This document shows positions 53,746 through 63,600 of a stretch of DNA of 64,000 nt, piece after piece. The notes under the pieces were generated by a model, which ran no database searches, was not told the origin of the DNA, and saw nothing but the letters and a program-made list of their open reading frames with translations. The DNA is from Kibdelosporangium persicum. GTDB taxonomy: Bacteria; Actinomycetota; Actinomycetes; Mycobacteriales; Pseudonocardiaceae. The translations under genes and the position numbers were made by a program. Every line of letters starts with the position of its first letter. The first letter of the stretch is position 1. Location of the stretch: contig NZ_JAAATY010000002.1 of NCBI RefSeq assembly GCF_013280595.1, forward strand, positions 248,001-312,000, written 5' to 3'.

Positions 53746-54345
53746 GTGACCGACCCACGCGACCTCCGTGTGTCCGACAGCGAACGTGAACACGTCGTGG
53801 GACTGCTGCACAAGGCGCTGGCGCAGGCCCTGATCACGCCGGAAGAGTTCACCACGCGCTCGGCGGCCGCGCTGGCCGCCAGGACCAGGTCCGAGCTGAA
53901 CGGTGTGTTGATCGACATCCCGGGCGTCGTGCGTACCGGAACCGTGCCCGAACAGCGCCTCGAACTGCGCAGTGTGTTGTCGAAGATCCGTCGCCGTGGC
54001 CGGTGGGACGTGCCGAGCGAACTGGTCGTGCACTGTGATCAGAGCTGGTGTGAGCTCGACTTCGCGGTCGCCCGCATCCCGTACCAGGTGGTCAAGGTCG
54101 AGTTCGATGTGCGGGCCGCGCACGTACGGCTGATGCTGCCGTACGAATCGACGTTGGACGCGTCGATGCTGCAGGTGATGAACTGCCGCTACGTCAACAA
54201 AGTGCGACCCGGGCCGGTGCCCGGGCCGCAGTTCCAGCTCAGCGGGAAGGTGCGCGGCGGCACGTTGACCATCACCCGGCCGCCGGTCCTGCGGCTCGGT
54301 TCGGTGATGGTGCGCTTCCCGTTGAAGATCGACCGGATCGACTAG
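53746..54345 (+). CDS. DUF1707 domain protein
   Basis: The 199-residue protein starts with the DUF1707 domain (DLRVSDSEREHVVGLLHKALAQALITPEEFTTRSAAALAARTRSELNGVL in order), an actinobacterial SHOCT-like helical domain of unknown role. It is followed by a beta-rich domain of about 130 residues. The GTG start at 53746 lies 16 bases after macR. The TAG stop (54343-54345) is the CTAG at the left end of MITE copy 3, so the C-terminus ends exactly at the insertion. Confidence 0.85.
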   Translation: MTDPRDLRVSDSEREHVVGLLHKALAQALITPEEFTTRSAAALAARTRSELNGVLIDIPGVVRTGTVPEQRLELRSVLSKIRRRGRWDVPSELVVHCDQSWCELDFAVARIPYQVVKVEFDVRAAHVRLMLPYESTLDASMLQVMNCRYVNKVRPGPVPGPQFQLSGKVRGGTLTITRPPVLRLGSVMVRFPLKIDRID

Positions 54346-54506
54346 GCCGTGTTTCAAATGCCCGATCGCGATAGCCGGGCCGGATGCGGCCCCTGACGCC
54401 ACCGCGGGACCGCCCAAAGACAACCAGTATTCGCGGCGATCCCGCGGCGACGCCAGGAACCGCCCCGATCCCGACTCTCATCGACCGGGACATTCAAAAC
54501 ACGACC
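54345..54506. mobile_element. MITE copy 3 (162 bp)
   Basis: The element is flanked by CTAG at 54342-54345 and 54506-54509 and shows roughly 25-bp imperfect inverted ends (GGCCGTGTTTC and GGTCGTGTTTC inward). Its sequence is almost identical to copy 2 in reverse orientation. It separates two convergent genes whose stop codons are the TAG of each flanking CTAG. Target choice YTAR with 4-bp duplication resembles IS5-family elements; TA duplication of IS630/Tc1 type is an alternative reading. Confidence 0.92.
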
Positions 54507-56134
54507 TAGCTCAGCATCGCGTGCACGGCCGCCCGCGCGTCCGCGGGCGTGTGTGACACCAGTGCGGCCCTGGCGACCTGGCGGTAGGTGTCCTCGGTCT
54601 GCTTGGCCAGTGCCGCACCGACTTTGCGGATCGCGGCCGCGTTCATCGACAGGCTGCTGATGCCCAGGCCGACGAGCACACCCGCGAGGTTCGGGTCTGC
54701 GGCCGCCTCACCACAGACGCCCGCGGGCTTGCCCGCCTTGGTCGCCGCCTGGCCGATCATGCCGATCAGTCGCAGCAACGCCGGCTGCCACGGGTCGTTG
54801 AGGGCCGCCACGGCGCCGAGCTGACGGTCCGCCGCGAGGGTGTACTGCGCGAGATCGTTGGTGCCGATGCTGACGAACTCCACGACGCCGAAGATCTCGT
54901 CGGCGACCAGTGCCGCCGCCGGGACCTCGATCATCACGCCCGCTCGTTCGACACCCGCGGCGTGCGCCCGCTCGGCGAACCACGCGGCTTCTTCGACAGT
55001 CGCGACCATCGGCGCCATCACGGAGACTTCCGCGCCCGTCTGGTCGGCGGCGGCGACGATCGCGGCGAGCTGGCGGTCCAGGACGCCGACCCGTTCGCGG
55101 GACACGCGGATGCCGCGCACACCGAGCGCCGGGTTGGGCTCGGGATCGGGTGAGAGGAACGCGAGTGGCTTGTCCGCGCCTGCGTCGAGCGTCCGGACGA
55201 TGATCGGTTTCCCGTGAAACGGTGCCAGCACCGCGGCGTACGCGGCCTGCTGTTCTTCGACCGTCGGTTCGTCAGTCGCGTCGAGGTACGAGAACTCAGT
55301 ACGGAACAGGCCGACACCTTCGGCGCCCGCGTCCACGGCCGCCTGTGCGTCCTTCGCGGAACCGACGTTCGCCAGCACCTTGATCCGCATGCCGTCCGCG
55401 GTCACGCCCACGCCGTTCCAGTCCGCCGAAGCGCTGACTTCCGCGGCGAACGGCGTGATCGGGCCGCTCGGCACCTCGACCACACCGGTCGCACCGTTGA
55501 CGATCAGCTGCTTCGGCTCGGCCGCGAGCACCCCACGAACCGCGACGACCGCGGGAATTCCCAGCGCCCTGGCCAGAATCGCGGTGTGACTGGTCGGCCC
55601 GCCCTCCTCGGTGACCAGGGCGAGCACCTTCGCCGGGTCGAGCCCGGCCGTGTCCGCGGGCGCGAGGTCCTGCGCGACAAGCACACTCGGTTCGGTCAGG
55701 TCCGGAACTCCGGGTGGTGCGATGCCCAACAGGTCAGCCACCACGCGGTCGCGGACGTCCTCGATGTCACGGACCCGCTCGGCCATGTAGCCGCCCGCCG
55801 CGCGCAACGCGTCGGCGAAACCCGCGGCCGCTTCGTAAACCGCACGGGCGGCAGGCAACTGCTTGGTGGTGACGAGTTGTTCGGCCTGCGTGACCAACGC
55901 GGGGTCCGCGGCCATCATCGCCGTGGTCTCGAGAAGTTGTTTCGCCTCACCGGTCGCCGCTTCCGCCCGCGCCGTCAGATCGGCCGCGACACGTTGCGTC
56001 GCGGGTGCGATCCGCTGCGACTCGGCCGCGGGATCAGACGGAGGCGGGCCCGCGGGTGGTTCCCCCGCGGGCTGCGCGACCACGACTACCGGGCCTGCGG
56101 CCCGACCAGGACTTACGCCGACACCACTGAACAT
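54506..56134 (-). CDS. ptsI: PTS enzyme I (PEP-protein phosphotransferase)
   Basis: The 542-residue enzyme transfers phosphate from PEP to HPr. It has the phospho-histidine motif GGPTSHTAILARALGIPA (His183), GAEGVGLFRTEF, MAPMVAT and the catalytic Cys in AGVCGEAAADP. Length is slightly below the E. coli protein (575). Its TAG stop (54508-54506) is formed at the right end of MITE 3. No ptsH or enzyme II lies beside it in this window. A ribokinase-family gene lies 9 bases upstream on the same strand, so the two are co-transcribed. Confidence 0.96.
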   Translation of the reverse strand: MFSGVGVSPGRAAGPVVVVAQPAGEPPAGPPPSDPAAESQRIAPATQRVAADLTARAEAATGEAKQLLETTAMMAADPALVTQAEQLVTTKQLPAARAVYEAAAGFADALRAAGGYMAERVRDIEDVRDRVVADLLGIAPPGVPDLTEPSVLVAQDLAPADTAGLDPAKVLALVTEEGGPTSHTAILARALGIPAVVAVRGVLAAEPKQLIVNGATGVVEVPSGPITPFAAEVSASADWNGVGVTADGMRIKVLANVGSAKDAQAAVDAGAEGVGLFRTEFSYLDATDEPTVEEQQAAYAAVLAPFHGKPIIVRTLDAGADKPLAFLSPDPEPNPALGVRGIRVSRERVGVLDRQLAAIVAAADQTGAEVSVMAPMVATVEEAAWFAERAHAAGVERAGVMIEVPAAALVADEIFGVVEFVSIGTNDLAQYTLAADRQLGAVAALNDPWQPALLRLIGMIGQAATKAGKPAGVCGEAAADPNLAGVLVGLGISSLSMNAAAIRKVGAALAKQTEDTYRQVARAALVSHTPADARAAVHAMLS

Positions 56135-56143
56135 GGCCCGACA

Positions 56144-57028
56144 TTACCCGCGAACTTCCTCCGCTGTGGGATACGACGGCTGGGCACCTTTGCGGGTGAC
56201 CGAGATGGCGGCGACCTTGACGGCGAGGTGTGCCGCCGTGACCAGATCGGCACCTTCCGCCAGTTGAGCGGCGAGCGCGCCGGTGAACGCGTCGCCCGCG
56301 CCGGTGGTGTCCACGGCGTCCACCTTGGGTGATTCGACCTCGTGGGTGCCGTCGGCCTCGATCACCAACGCACCGCGGGCGCCCAGCGTGACCACGGCCG
56401 AACGCGGCCCGAGATCGAGCAGTCCGCGCAGATCAGCGCCTTGGCCGATCAGCTGGGCGGCTTCGTGTTCGTTGACCACGACCGGGTCCAGTGCGGCCAG
56501 CGTTCCCGCGGACAACTCGGCCATCGGCGAAATGTTGACGACCGGCCGGATTCCGCGCTGCACAGCCACCGCCACCGCGTGCTCCACCGTCGGCAACGGG
56601 ACTTCCAGCGACGCGACGAGCACGCGGGCATCCGCCAGATCCACGTCCTGCTCGCTCAACGCGCTGTTCGCACCAGGGGAAACGAGGATCGAGTTCTCGC
56701 CGTCCGGCGTGACGAAGATGTACGCGGCCCCCGTCGGCCGATCGCTGCGCCGCACCAGCGAAGTGTCCACACCGGCCGTGCGCAACGATTCGAGCAATAG
56801 TTCGCCGTGGCCGTCGTTCCCGACCGCGCCGAGCAAAGCCACCTTCGCACCCAGCCTGGCGGCGGCCACCGCGGTGTTCGCGCCCTTGCCGCCCGGGAGC
56901 ACCGAAGTATCCGAGCCGAGCACCGTTTCCCCTGGCCCCGGCCGCCTTTCGACGGCCACTACCAGGTCGGCATTGGCCGAGCCCACCACGATAAGATCCA
57001 GCCCGAGATCAACTCCCACGGGCGACAC
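56144..57028 (-). CDS. rbsK: Ribokinase-family carbohydrate kinase
   Basis: The 294-residue PfkB-family kinase has the N-terminal motif NADLV, the PGGKGANTAVAAARLG motif of ribokinase (residues 45-60) and the ATP-side motif DTTGAGDAFTG with catalytic Asp246. It phosphorylates ribose or a related sugar. GTG 57028 is the listed start; an internal start near residue 8 is possible. It lies directly upstream of ptsI. The 623-bp region before it carries a hairpin and the tandem repeat array. Confidence 0.9.
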   Translation of the reverse strand: MSPVGVDLGLDLIVVGSANADLVVAVERRPGPGETVLGSDTSVLPGGKGANTAVAAARLGAKVALLGAVGNDGHGELLLESLRTAGVDTSLVRRSDRPTGAAYIFVTPDGENSILVSPGANSALSEQDVDLADARVLVASLEVPLPTVEHAVAVAVQRGIRPVVNISPMAELSAGTLAALDPVVVNEHEAAQLIGQGADLRGLLDLGPRSAVVTLGARGALVIEADGTHEVESPKVDAVDTTGAGDAFTGALAAQLAEGADLVTAAHLAVKVAAISVTRKGAQPSYPTAEEVRG

Positions 57029-57177
57029 CTAACCATGCGAAAGCCTGGGCGTCATGCGCATCTGTTAACGATTGCGGCTCTCTGTGGATGGTTGGTGCCA
57101 CAATGTGAGTGAACGTCGTGTATACCCGTCGGGGACAGATAGGCCCTCGCTGCGACCATCATCGCAGTGGTGGGGTT

Positions 57178-57201
57178 CAGTTCCGCCAGATGGCGAAACT
57201 G
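57178..57201. repeat. Hairpin upstream of the ribokinase gene
   Basis: CAGTTCCGCCA-GA-TGGCGAAACTG forms an inverted repeat with 10 of 11 positions paired. It lies between the ribokinase start and the tandem array and may be a terminator, a regulatory site or a degenerate repeat unit. Confidence 0.5.
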
Positions 57202-57219
57202 GACTTCTGTGCTGTCGGT

Positions 57220-57650
57220 GTCGGTCGTGTAGCCCCCCGAGCGACCGGCACCGGCAGCACAATTAACGGATCCGGTGTCGGTCGTGTAGCCCCGCGGTGC
57301 CGATCCGGGGCGAACCGGCACCGGCAGCACAATTACGGCCTTCCAGCGCTAACGGCGTCGGTCGTGTAGCCCCGCAGTGCCGATCCGGGGCGAACCGGCA
57401 CCGGCAGCACAATTAACCGCCTTCCCAGCGCTAACGGCGTCGGTCGTGTAGCCCCGCGGTGCCGATCCGGGGCGAACCGGCACCGGCAGCACAATTAACG
57501 GATCCGGTGTCGGTCGTGTAGCCCCGCGGCGCCGATCCGGGGCGAACCGGCACCGGCAGCACAATTACGGCCTTCCCAGCGCTAACGGCGTCGGTCGTGT
57601 AGCCCCGCGGCGCCGATCCGGGACGAACCGGCACCGGCAGCACAATTAAC
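57220..57650. repeat. Six-copy tandem repeat with alternating linkers
   Basis: Six units begin GTCGGTCGTGTAGCCC at 57220, 57277, 57357, 57439, 57509 and 57590. Each has a core of about 58 bp (shorter in unit 1) that can fold through CGGTGCCG and CGGCACCG, and through GCCCCG and CGGGGC. Cores end CAGCACAATTA. Two linkers alternate: a short one, CGGATCCGGT, after units 1 and 4, and a long one of about 20 bases with AGCGCTAACGGC after units 2, 3 and 5. Copies differ at few positions. Frames across it are not genes. The 5' edge of the gap 57029-57219 has no gene. Confidence 0.85.
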
Positions 57651-57651
57651 C

Positions 57652-59784
57652 CTAAACCCGCTCCAACTCTTTCTTATTTGATATATCAGCTTCGCCCATG
57701 CCTGCTTTCTGTTGCAGGCGCTTCAGGGACCTGGGCGCCCACCAGACGGCGTCGCCGAGCAGGCGCATGACCGCCGGAACAAGCGTCATCCGCACAACGG
57801 TCGCATCCAACACGAGAGCGACGATCATTCCTACGCCGACGAAACGCATCATCGAAAGCTCCGACAACGCGAACGCGCCGGTGACGACGATGAGCAGCAC
57901 CGCGGCCGCGCTGATCATCCGGCCGGTACGGACCAGTCCCGTCTGGATCGCGTCCGGTGTGCTCAGCCCGGACTGCCGTGCCTCGATCATCCTGGACAGC
58001 AGGAATGTCTCGTAGTCCGTGGACAATCCGAACACGACCGCGCCGATCAGCACGAACATCCCGGCCTGCAACGGTTCCGGCGTGACGCCGAGCAAGTCGG
58101 CGCCGTGTCCCGACTGGAAGACGAAGACCAGCACGCCGTACGTCGCCGACAGGCTCAACGCGCTCATCAGCACTGCCTTGACGGGCAGCAACACCGAGCC
58201 GAAGGCCAGGAACATCAGGATCAACGTGGCGACCACCAGAATCCCGACCATCAGCGGCGCGTTCTCCACAATGGACTGGTTGGCGTCCATCACCTCGGCG
58301 GTCAGCCCGCCGACCAACACCTGGGAACCGCTCGGCGGCGGCAAGGCGCGTAAGCCGTCCACAGCCTGACGTGCGGCGTCACCGACCGGTTCGCCGGCCA
58401 GCTGGGCGTGGATCAGCGTGACGCCGTCACGTCCCGCGCTGACCGCGGCCTGTTCCACGCCAGGGATTTCGTTCACCTGCGAGACGAACTGCTCCACGTT
58501 GGCGTTCCCGCGCACCACGATCTCGGCGGTGTTGCTGCCGACGGCGGGGAAGTTGCCGTTGATGGTCTCGATGGCCTGGCGGGTCGGGTCGTCCGACGGA
58601 AGCTGCTTCTCGGTCACCGCACCGAAGCTGACCTTCGCGAACGGCAGCGCCATGACCACCAGCACGGCCAGGATCGGCAACGCGAACACAACCGGCCTGC
58701 GCATCACCGCGCGGCCGAGGCGCGCCAGCCCGCGCGGGTCACTGACCGGCTTGTCACGCCGCCACGGCAGAGACAGCCTGTCCACCTTGGGCCCGAGGAT
58801 GCCAAGCATCGCGGGGAGCAGGGTCAACGAGATCACCGCCGCGATCGCGACCGCGGACATCCCGCCGTACGCCATGGACCTCAGGAAGTCGAGCGGGAAC
58901 ACCAGCAGCCCGGCCAGCGCGATCACCAGCAGTGTCGCGGAGAACGCGATGGTCCGGCCCGCTGTGGCCACCGTCCGGCGCACGGCCTCCTCGGTGCCGC
59001 GGCCTTCGGCGAGTTCCTCACGGAACCGCCCGACAGCGAACAGCCCGTAGTCGATGGCCAGGCCAAGGCCCAGCAGTGTGGCCACGTTGATGGCGAAGTT
59101 GTTCACGTCCACCACGTACGACAGCGCGTTCAACACGCCGAGCGACCCGAGAATCGCCAGGCCGCCGACCAGTACCGGCAGCAGCGCGGCCACCACGCCG
59201 CCGAAGATCAGTAACAGCAACAGCAGCACGACCGGCAGCGAGATGGCTTCGGCCATGGTCAGGTCGGACTTCGACTGTTCGCCGATGGTGTGTTCCATCG
59301 CGGTCGTGCCCGCGACTTGTTCGCGGAGCCCGTCGACGGCCAGCTTGTCCTTGATGCGCTCGAAATTCGCCAGTCGCGCGCTCTCGTCGTCGCCTGTCAG
59401 GGTGATGGTCACGAGGCCGTGTCGTTTTCCGGCGTCGGCCAGTGCCGGATTCTTGGTTTCCCAGTACGAGACGCGTTGTCGGACGGCATCGGCGGGCAGC
59501 ATGTTGAGCTTGCCGACAACTCGGGCGGCCAGGGCGGGATCGTCGACGGACTTGCCCTCGCCCGCGTCGTAGACCACGACGACATCGCTTTCCCGCTGAC
59601 CAAGGGCCTGTTCGGCGATCCGGCCCGCCTCGGCGGACTGGCTGGATTCGTTGTAGTACCCGCCTTGTTTCATCCGGTCGAAAACGCCGAAACCCCACAG
59701 TCCACCGAGGACCGCCAGGACGAGGACCGTGACCAGTACGGTCCACCGCCTGCGGTGCGCCACCATTCCCCAGTTGCTGAACAC
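57652..59784 (-). CDS. MMPL-family RND transporter
   Basis: The 710-residue protein has the MMPL layout: helix 1, a periplasmic loop of about 150 residues, helices 2-6, helix 7, a second loop, and helices 8-12. Typical motifs include GLAIDYGLFAVGRFREEL and FGLSTDYETFLLSRMIEA, which carry the proton-relay acidic residues. Such pumps export lipids or antibiotics. The GTG start at 59784 is divergent from a TetR gene with two operators between them. The tandem repeat begins 2 bases after its stop. Confidence 0.95.
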   Translation of the reverse strand: MFSNWGMVAHRRRWTVLVTVLVLAVLGGLWGFGVFDRMKQGGYYNESSQSAEAGRIAEQALGQRESDVVVVYDAGEGKSVDDPALAARVVGKLNMLPADAVRQRVSYWETKNPALADAGKRHGLVTITLTGDDESARLANFERIKDKLAVDGLREQVAGTTAMEHTIGEQSKSDLTMAEAISLPVVLLLLLLIFGGVVAALLPVLVGGLAILGSLGVLNALSYVVDVNNFAINVATLLGLGLAIDYGLFAVGRFREELAEGRGTEEAVRRTVATAGRTIAFSATLLVIALAGLLVFPLDFLRSMAYGGMSAVAIAAVISLTLLPAMLGILGPKVDRLSLPWRRDKPVSDPRGLARLGRAVMRRPVVFALPILAVLVVMALPFAKVSFGAVTEKQLPSDDPTRQAIETINGNFPAVGSNTAEIVVRGNANVEQFVSQVNEIPGVEQAAVSAGRDGVTLIHAQLAGEPVGDAARQAVDGLRALPPPSGSQVLVGGLTAEVMDANQSIVENAPLMVGILVVATLILMFLAFGSVLLPVKAVLMSALSLSATYGVLVFVFQSGHGADLLGVTPEPLQAGMFVLIGAVVFGLSTDYETFLLSRMIEARQSGLSTPDAIQTGLVRTGRMISAAAVLLIVVTGAFALSELSMMRFVGVGMIVALVLDATVVRMTLVPAVMRLLGDAVWWAPRSLKRLQQKAGMGEADISNKKELERV

Positions 59785-59858
59785 TTGTCCGTCCTCCCGT
59801 TTCGGTGGTGCACGACGGCCGTCGTGACTACCGTCGGCGTGAACGGGTCGAAACCTCG

Positions 59859-59914
59859 GTAAACACCGTTCACTGTCGCTGAGGGCCAGAGTACGGATGG
59901 TTAACGGTGTTTAC
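59859..59914. promoter_or_regulatory. Twin TetR operators between MMPL and TetR genes
   Basis: GTAAAC-ACC-GTTCAC (59859-59873) and GTTAAC-GGT-GTTTAC (59900-59914) share the form GTNAAC-N3-GTTNAC. The first 12 bases of one are the exact reverse complement of the last 12 of the other. They lie in the divergent promoter region and would let one regulator control both genes. Confidence 0.7.
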
Positions 59915-59932
59915 AAGACGATGGAGTCAACC

Positions 59933-60652
59933 ATGAGCGAGCCCACACGGCGCGAGCGTGCCCGGGCGGCGACGGATCGCGAGATCCGTCAGCAGGCACG
60001 CACCCTGCTGATCAACGAAGGGCCCGAGGCGGTCACGCTGCGCGCGATCGCCCGGCAGCTCGGCATCACCGCACCGGCGCTCTACCGCTACTACTCCTCA
60101 CGCGAGGACCTGGTGCGCCACGTCCGCATGGACATCTGCGCCGATCTCGCCGACGACCTGACGGCCGATTTGGCCGAGGTGCCGGAGAGCGACACCGTGC
60201 AGCAGGTGCTGACGATCTGCCGCGGCTTCCGGCGCTGGGCGCTGGCGCACCCGCGCGAGTTCTCGATGGTCTTCGCGACCCCGCAGGGCACGACCGACGA
60301 CCTGGCCGCCGACCCCTTCGGCCGGATCTTCCTGTCGGTCGCGGGCAAGGTGCTGATCACCAAGCAGATCAGCCCGCCGCCGGACGACGCCGTCCCGCTG
60401 CCGATGCGGGCCGACCTCGAGGCCTTCCGCGCGGATCTGTTGTCGACGATCGCGCACTCCGGGGTGGCCGTCCCGGAGGACATCCTGAGCCTCGGGACCG
60501 CGTACATGATCCTCCAGTTCTGGGTCCGGCTCTACGGCCAGGTCGCGCTGGAGGTGTTCGGCCACTTCCCGATGCTGATCAGCAACACTGAGAACTTCTT
60601 CGAGATCATGCTGGCCGACCTAGTCGCGGACGCCGGGCTGAACGTCACGTGA
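59933..60652 (+). CDS. TetR/AcrR regulator with WHG domain
   Basis: The 239-residue regulator has a TetR HTH (VTLRAIARQLGITAPALYRYYSSREDLVRHV) and a C-terminal domain with the WHG-type pattern (WALAHPREFSMVFATP). ATG 59933 has GGAG seven bases upstream; an ATG at 59897 lies inside an operator and is less likely. It probably represses the divergent MMPL pump and itself. Its stop overlaps the start of the next gene by four bases. Confidence 0.92.
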   Translation: MSEPTRRERARAATDREIRQQARTLLINEGPEAVTLRAIARQLGITAPALYRYYSSREDLVRHVRMDICADLADDLTADLAEVPESDTVQQVLTICRGFRRWALAHPREFSMVFATPQGTTDDLAADPFGRIFLSVAGKVLITKQISPPPDDAVPLPMRADLEAFRADLLSTIAHSGVAVPEDILSLGTAYMILQFWVRLYGQVALEVFGHFPMLISNTENFFEIMLADLVADAGLNVT

Positions 60653-63600
60653 CGTCCTATCTCGAACGCCGTCGGCACATCACCGAACGTGCGCCGCACG
60701 CCGACCTGGCCGAGGTCTGGGACGAGGACCCGGACCTCGCGCTCGACATGGCCGAAGTGGTCAACCACCTGCCGACCTTGCGGCGCGGACTGACATCCGG
60801 CGTCGTCGACCGGCAAAAACGAGTCGCGGCTTCGTCCAGCCTGCCCCGGCTCGATCCCCGCGTGGTCGTCGAGGCCCTGCCCGACTTGCCGATGGACGTC
60901 CGCCGTGTGTTGTTCCGCCGGGTCAGGTCCAAGCGGATGACCGCGCTCGCCGACGCACTCCTGTTGCCACTGCACGACTCGTGGGGCGCGTACGAGGCTG
61001 CCCAGTTGCTGCCGGTGTGCAGCCGTCAGGTCGTGGCGGAGTGGCTGCCCAAGCTGGAACACGTCGTCTCGTTGAGTGCGATCGCCAGGCGCTACCCGGA
61101 CCTCATACTGGCCAAGGCACAGGCGGAACTGCCGGACGCGGACCGGGACGCGTGGTGGGGCCGCAACCTGGTCGCCGTCGACGAGGTGATCCCGCACTTC
61201 CCCGCCGAGGTGCTCGACCTGGTCGAACAGTTCGGGCCGACCACACTCATGCCGTTCACCCAGGCGAGGTCGGCGTATTTGGCCAAAGTCGACGCCGGTC
61301 GGTTCCTCCGCGTGTTACGGAACCGGAGCTACCAGCTCAGCAGGTCCGCGTACCGCGTGTTGGCCGAGGCCAACCCGCCTGAGCTGGTGTGGCTCGGCCG
61401 CCAGGACGCGCTTCCGGTGTTGCGCGCCATGCCGCCGTCCCGGCGCGAGGCGTTCTGGGACGCGGTCAACGCGGACAAGGACATGAGCCAAGCCGACATC
61501 GGCTTCCAGACCATGCATGTCCTGCCTCGCGAACGGCGTGCCGACGAGGCCCGTCGCATGCGGGCGATCGCGTTGAAAGAAGGCAAGGAGAACAAGGCCA
61601 ACCTGCTCGCACAGTTCCTGCCGTACGACGAAGGCCGTGCGATCCTGACTGAACTGACGTACGCGGGTGAGGCGACCGATCGCCAGCTGGGTTACGGACT
61701 GCTGGTCGGCTGTGCCGCCAAGGACTTCCGGCTCGCCGAACTGCTGCCGTGGCTGGTCGACCGGCTCAAGCGGGACCAGGACCCGGTGCGGGTGGCGGCT
61801 TTCCGGGCGTTGACGGCGGCAAGCCCTCGCGCGTTCGGCGAGGCGGCCGAACTGACCCAACTGGCCACTGATGCCTTCAACGCACGCGACCTGTCCGTCG
61901 AATCGACCGACGCGCTGCTCCGGCTTTGCCTGAAACTGCTGGTGCACAACGACTCCCAGGTCGCGCTGGGAATCATCGAGGCGCTGTGGAAGCGGGACAG
62001 TCCGACCGGGCTCGGGCGACTGGACCGGATGTTGCGGCGCGGCCAGGAGCACGACATCTACCGCGTGCTCGCGCCGGTCATCCACGAACACGCGGCGCGG
62101 GCGACCTACTACCCGGCGCTGGTCCTGGCCGGCTCACTCGGCCGCCGCGCCTGGGACATGCCGGACCTGCTCGAACCGCTCTGGTCGGCGATCAAGGACG
62201 GCGACGACGCCGAAGCCAGGTCGGCGATCCGTTACCTGCTCGCCGATCCGCGCGCACGCGGTGAACGGGTCGAGCGAGTCCTGGCGATCGAGCCGAGTGC
62301 GGTGTTCCTGCCGCAGGTGATGAACGTCGTGCAGTCGGCCCGTACCGACCTGCTCGACCTGGTGTTCGGCGACGAACCACCGCACGGCCGGTTCGCACCC
62401 GGCGATGTCCGGCGGATTCCGTTGGGAATGCGGCAAACCCAGCGGTGGCTGCCGTCGCAGCGAGCCCGGTACGCCGAGTTGCTGGAGTCCTTGGCGGACT
62501 CGGACCACTCGCGGGAAGTCCGCGCAGCGGCGGTCCGGACGCTGGGCACTGTTCGCGGCCACAACGCGATCCGTTATCTGTCCACGGAGGACGAACTGAT
62601 CGCCCAGGCCGCGATCACCGTCCTGCCGTTGCTCCCGGACCCGGTCGAAGCGCTCCGGCTGCTGATGGACCGGGCGCTGTCGGACAACCGTGGCCAGGCC
62701 GAACTCACCGCGATGTACACGATCCGCCGTTGCGCACGCCGAATCCCGCCGAGCGTGCTGGCCGAAACGCTTGCCGTGCAAGGTGGACGGGTCACGGTCC
62801 GCAAGGAACTCGTCCGGCTGATCAGCGACTTCCGCCTGCCGGACACCGTGGGCATGCTGCATCGCGCGTGGCACGGGGAGAACCAGCACCGCGATGTCCG
62901 GGCGGCGATCGCGTTCCAGGCACTGTCCTGGTTGGACGATCCTCGGGCCTGGGAACTGTTGCGTACGGCCGTGACCGGTCCACGCGAGGTCGCCATGCAG
63001 ACGCTCCGGGTGCAGCCGTACTCGGTTCCCGTTCAGCACAGGGCCTCGGTCGCCGCGCTGATCCACGAAGTCGCGACCGGCTCGGACGAACGCCTGCGCG
63101 GCGAAGCACTGTCCCAGCTCAGTGCCTGGTTGCCGTGGTATCCCGAGGCTTTGCCGGTCCTGCGTGACGTCATCACGAATCTCGACGAGCGGGCAACGTG
63201 GCGCGCGGCGGTCAACGGCCTGATCCGCCTCGTGTGGCAGCCTGAAATCCAGGCCGCGGTACTTGATGTCCTGCGGACGTTGGCCACGGCCACGGGCCAC
63301 GACGCGCAGAGCGACCGGGACCGCCCGGCATTGCAGCGGATGCGGGCGATCTTCGACGGGCTGTACCGCATGTCGAGCTGGCGTCAGCGCATGCACGACT
63401 TCGCCGGCGACTTGGTCGAGGCACTGTCCGGGGTCGAGGAGATCCGGCGGGAGCTGGTCCAGCTCAAGTTCGCGACGGTCCGGTTCTCCTCGCCGGACGA
63501 AAGCGAGCCCGTCGCGGATCTTCGTGCCGTCGACGCCCTGGTGGCAGGCCGTCCACTGCTCGCGAGCAACGCGATCTGGAACGTGCGGGCACGCCAGTGG

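Noticed and set aside
53056-54423. Minus-strand frame starting MSLGGPAVASGAASG
   Set aside because: Its start lies in MITE 3 and the rest is antisense to macR and the DUF1707 gene. A similar start occurs in the frame across MITE 2, showing the element is the source.
57220-57650. CRISPR array
   Set aside because: Repeats are about 58 bp and the spaces between are two recurring linkers, not unique spacers. No cas genes are near.
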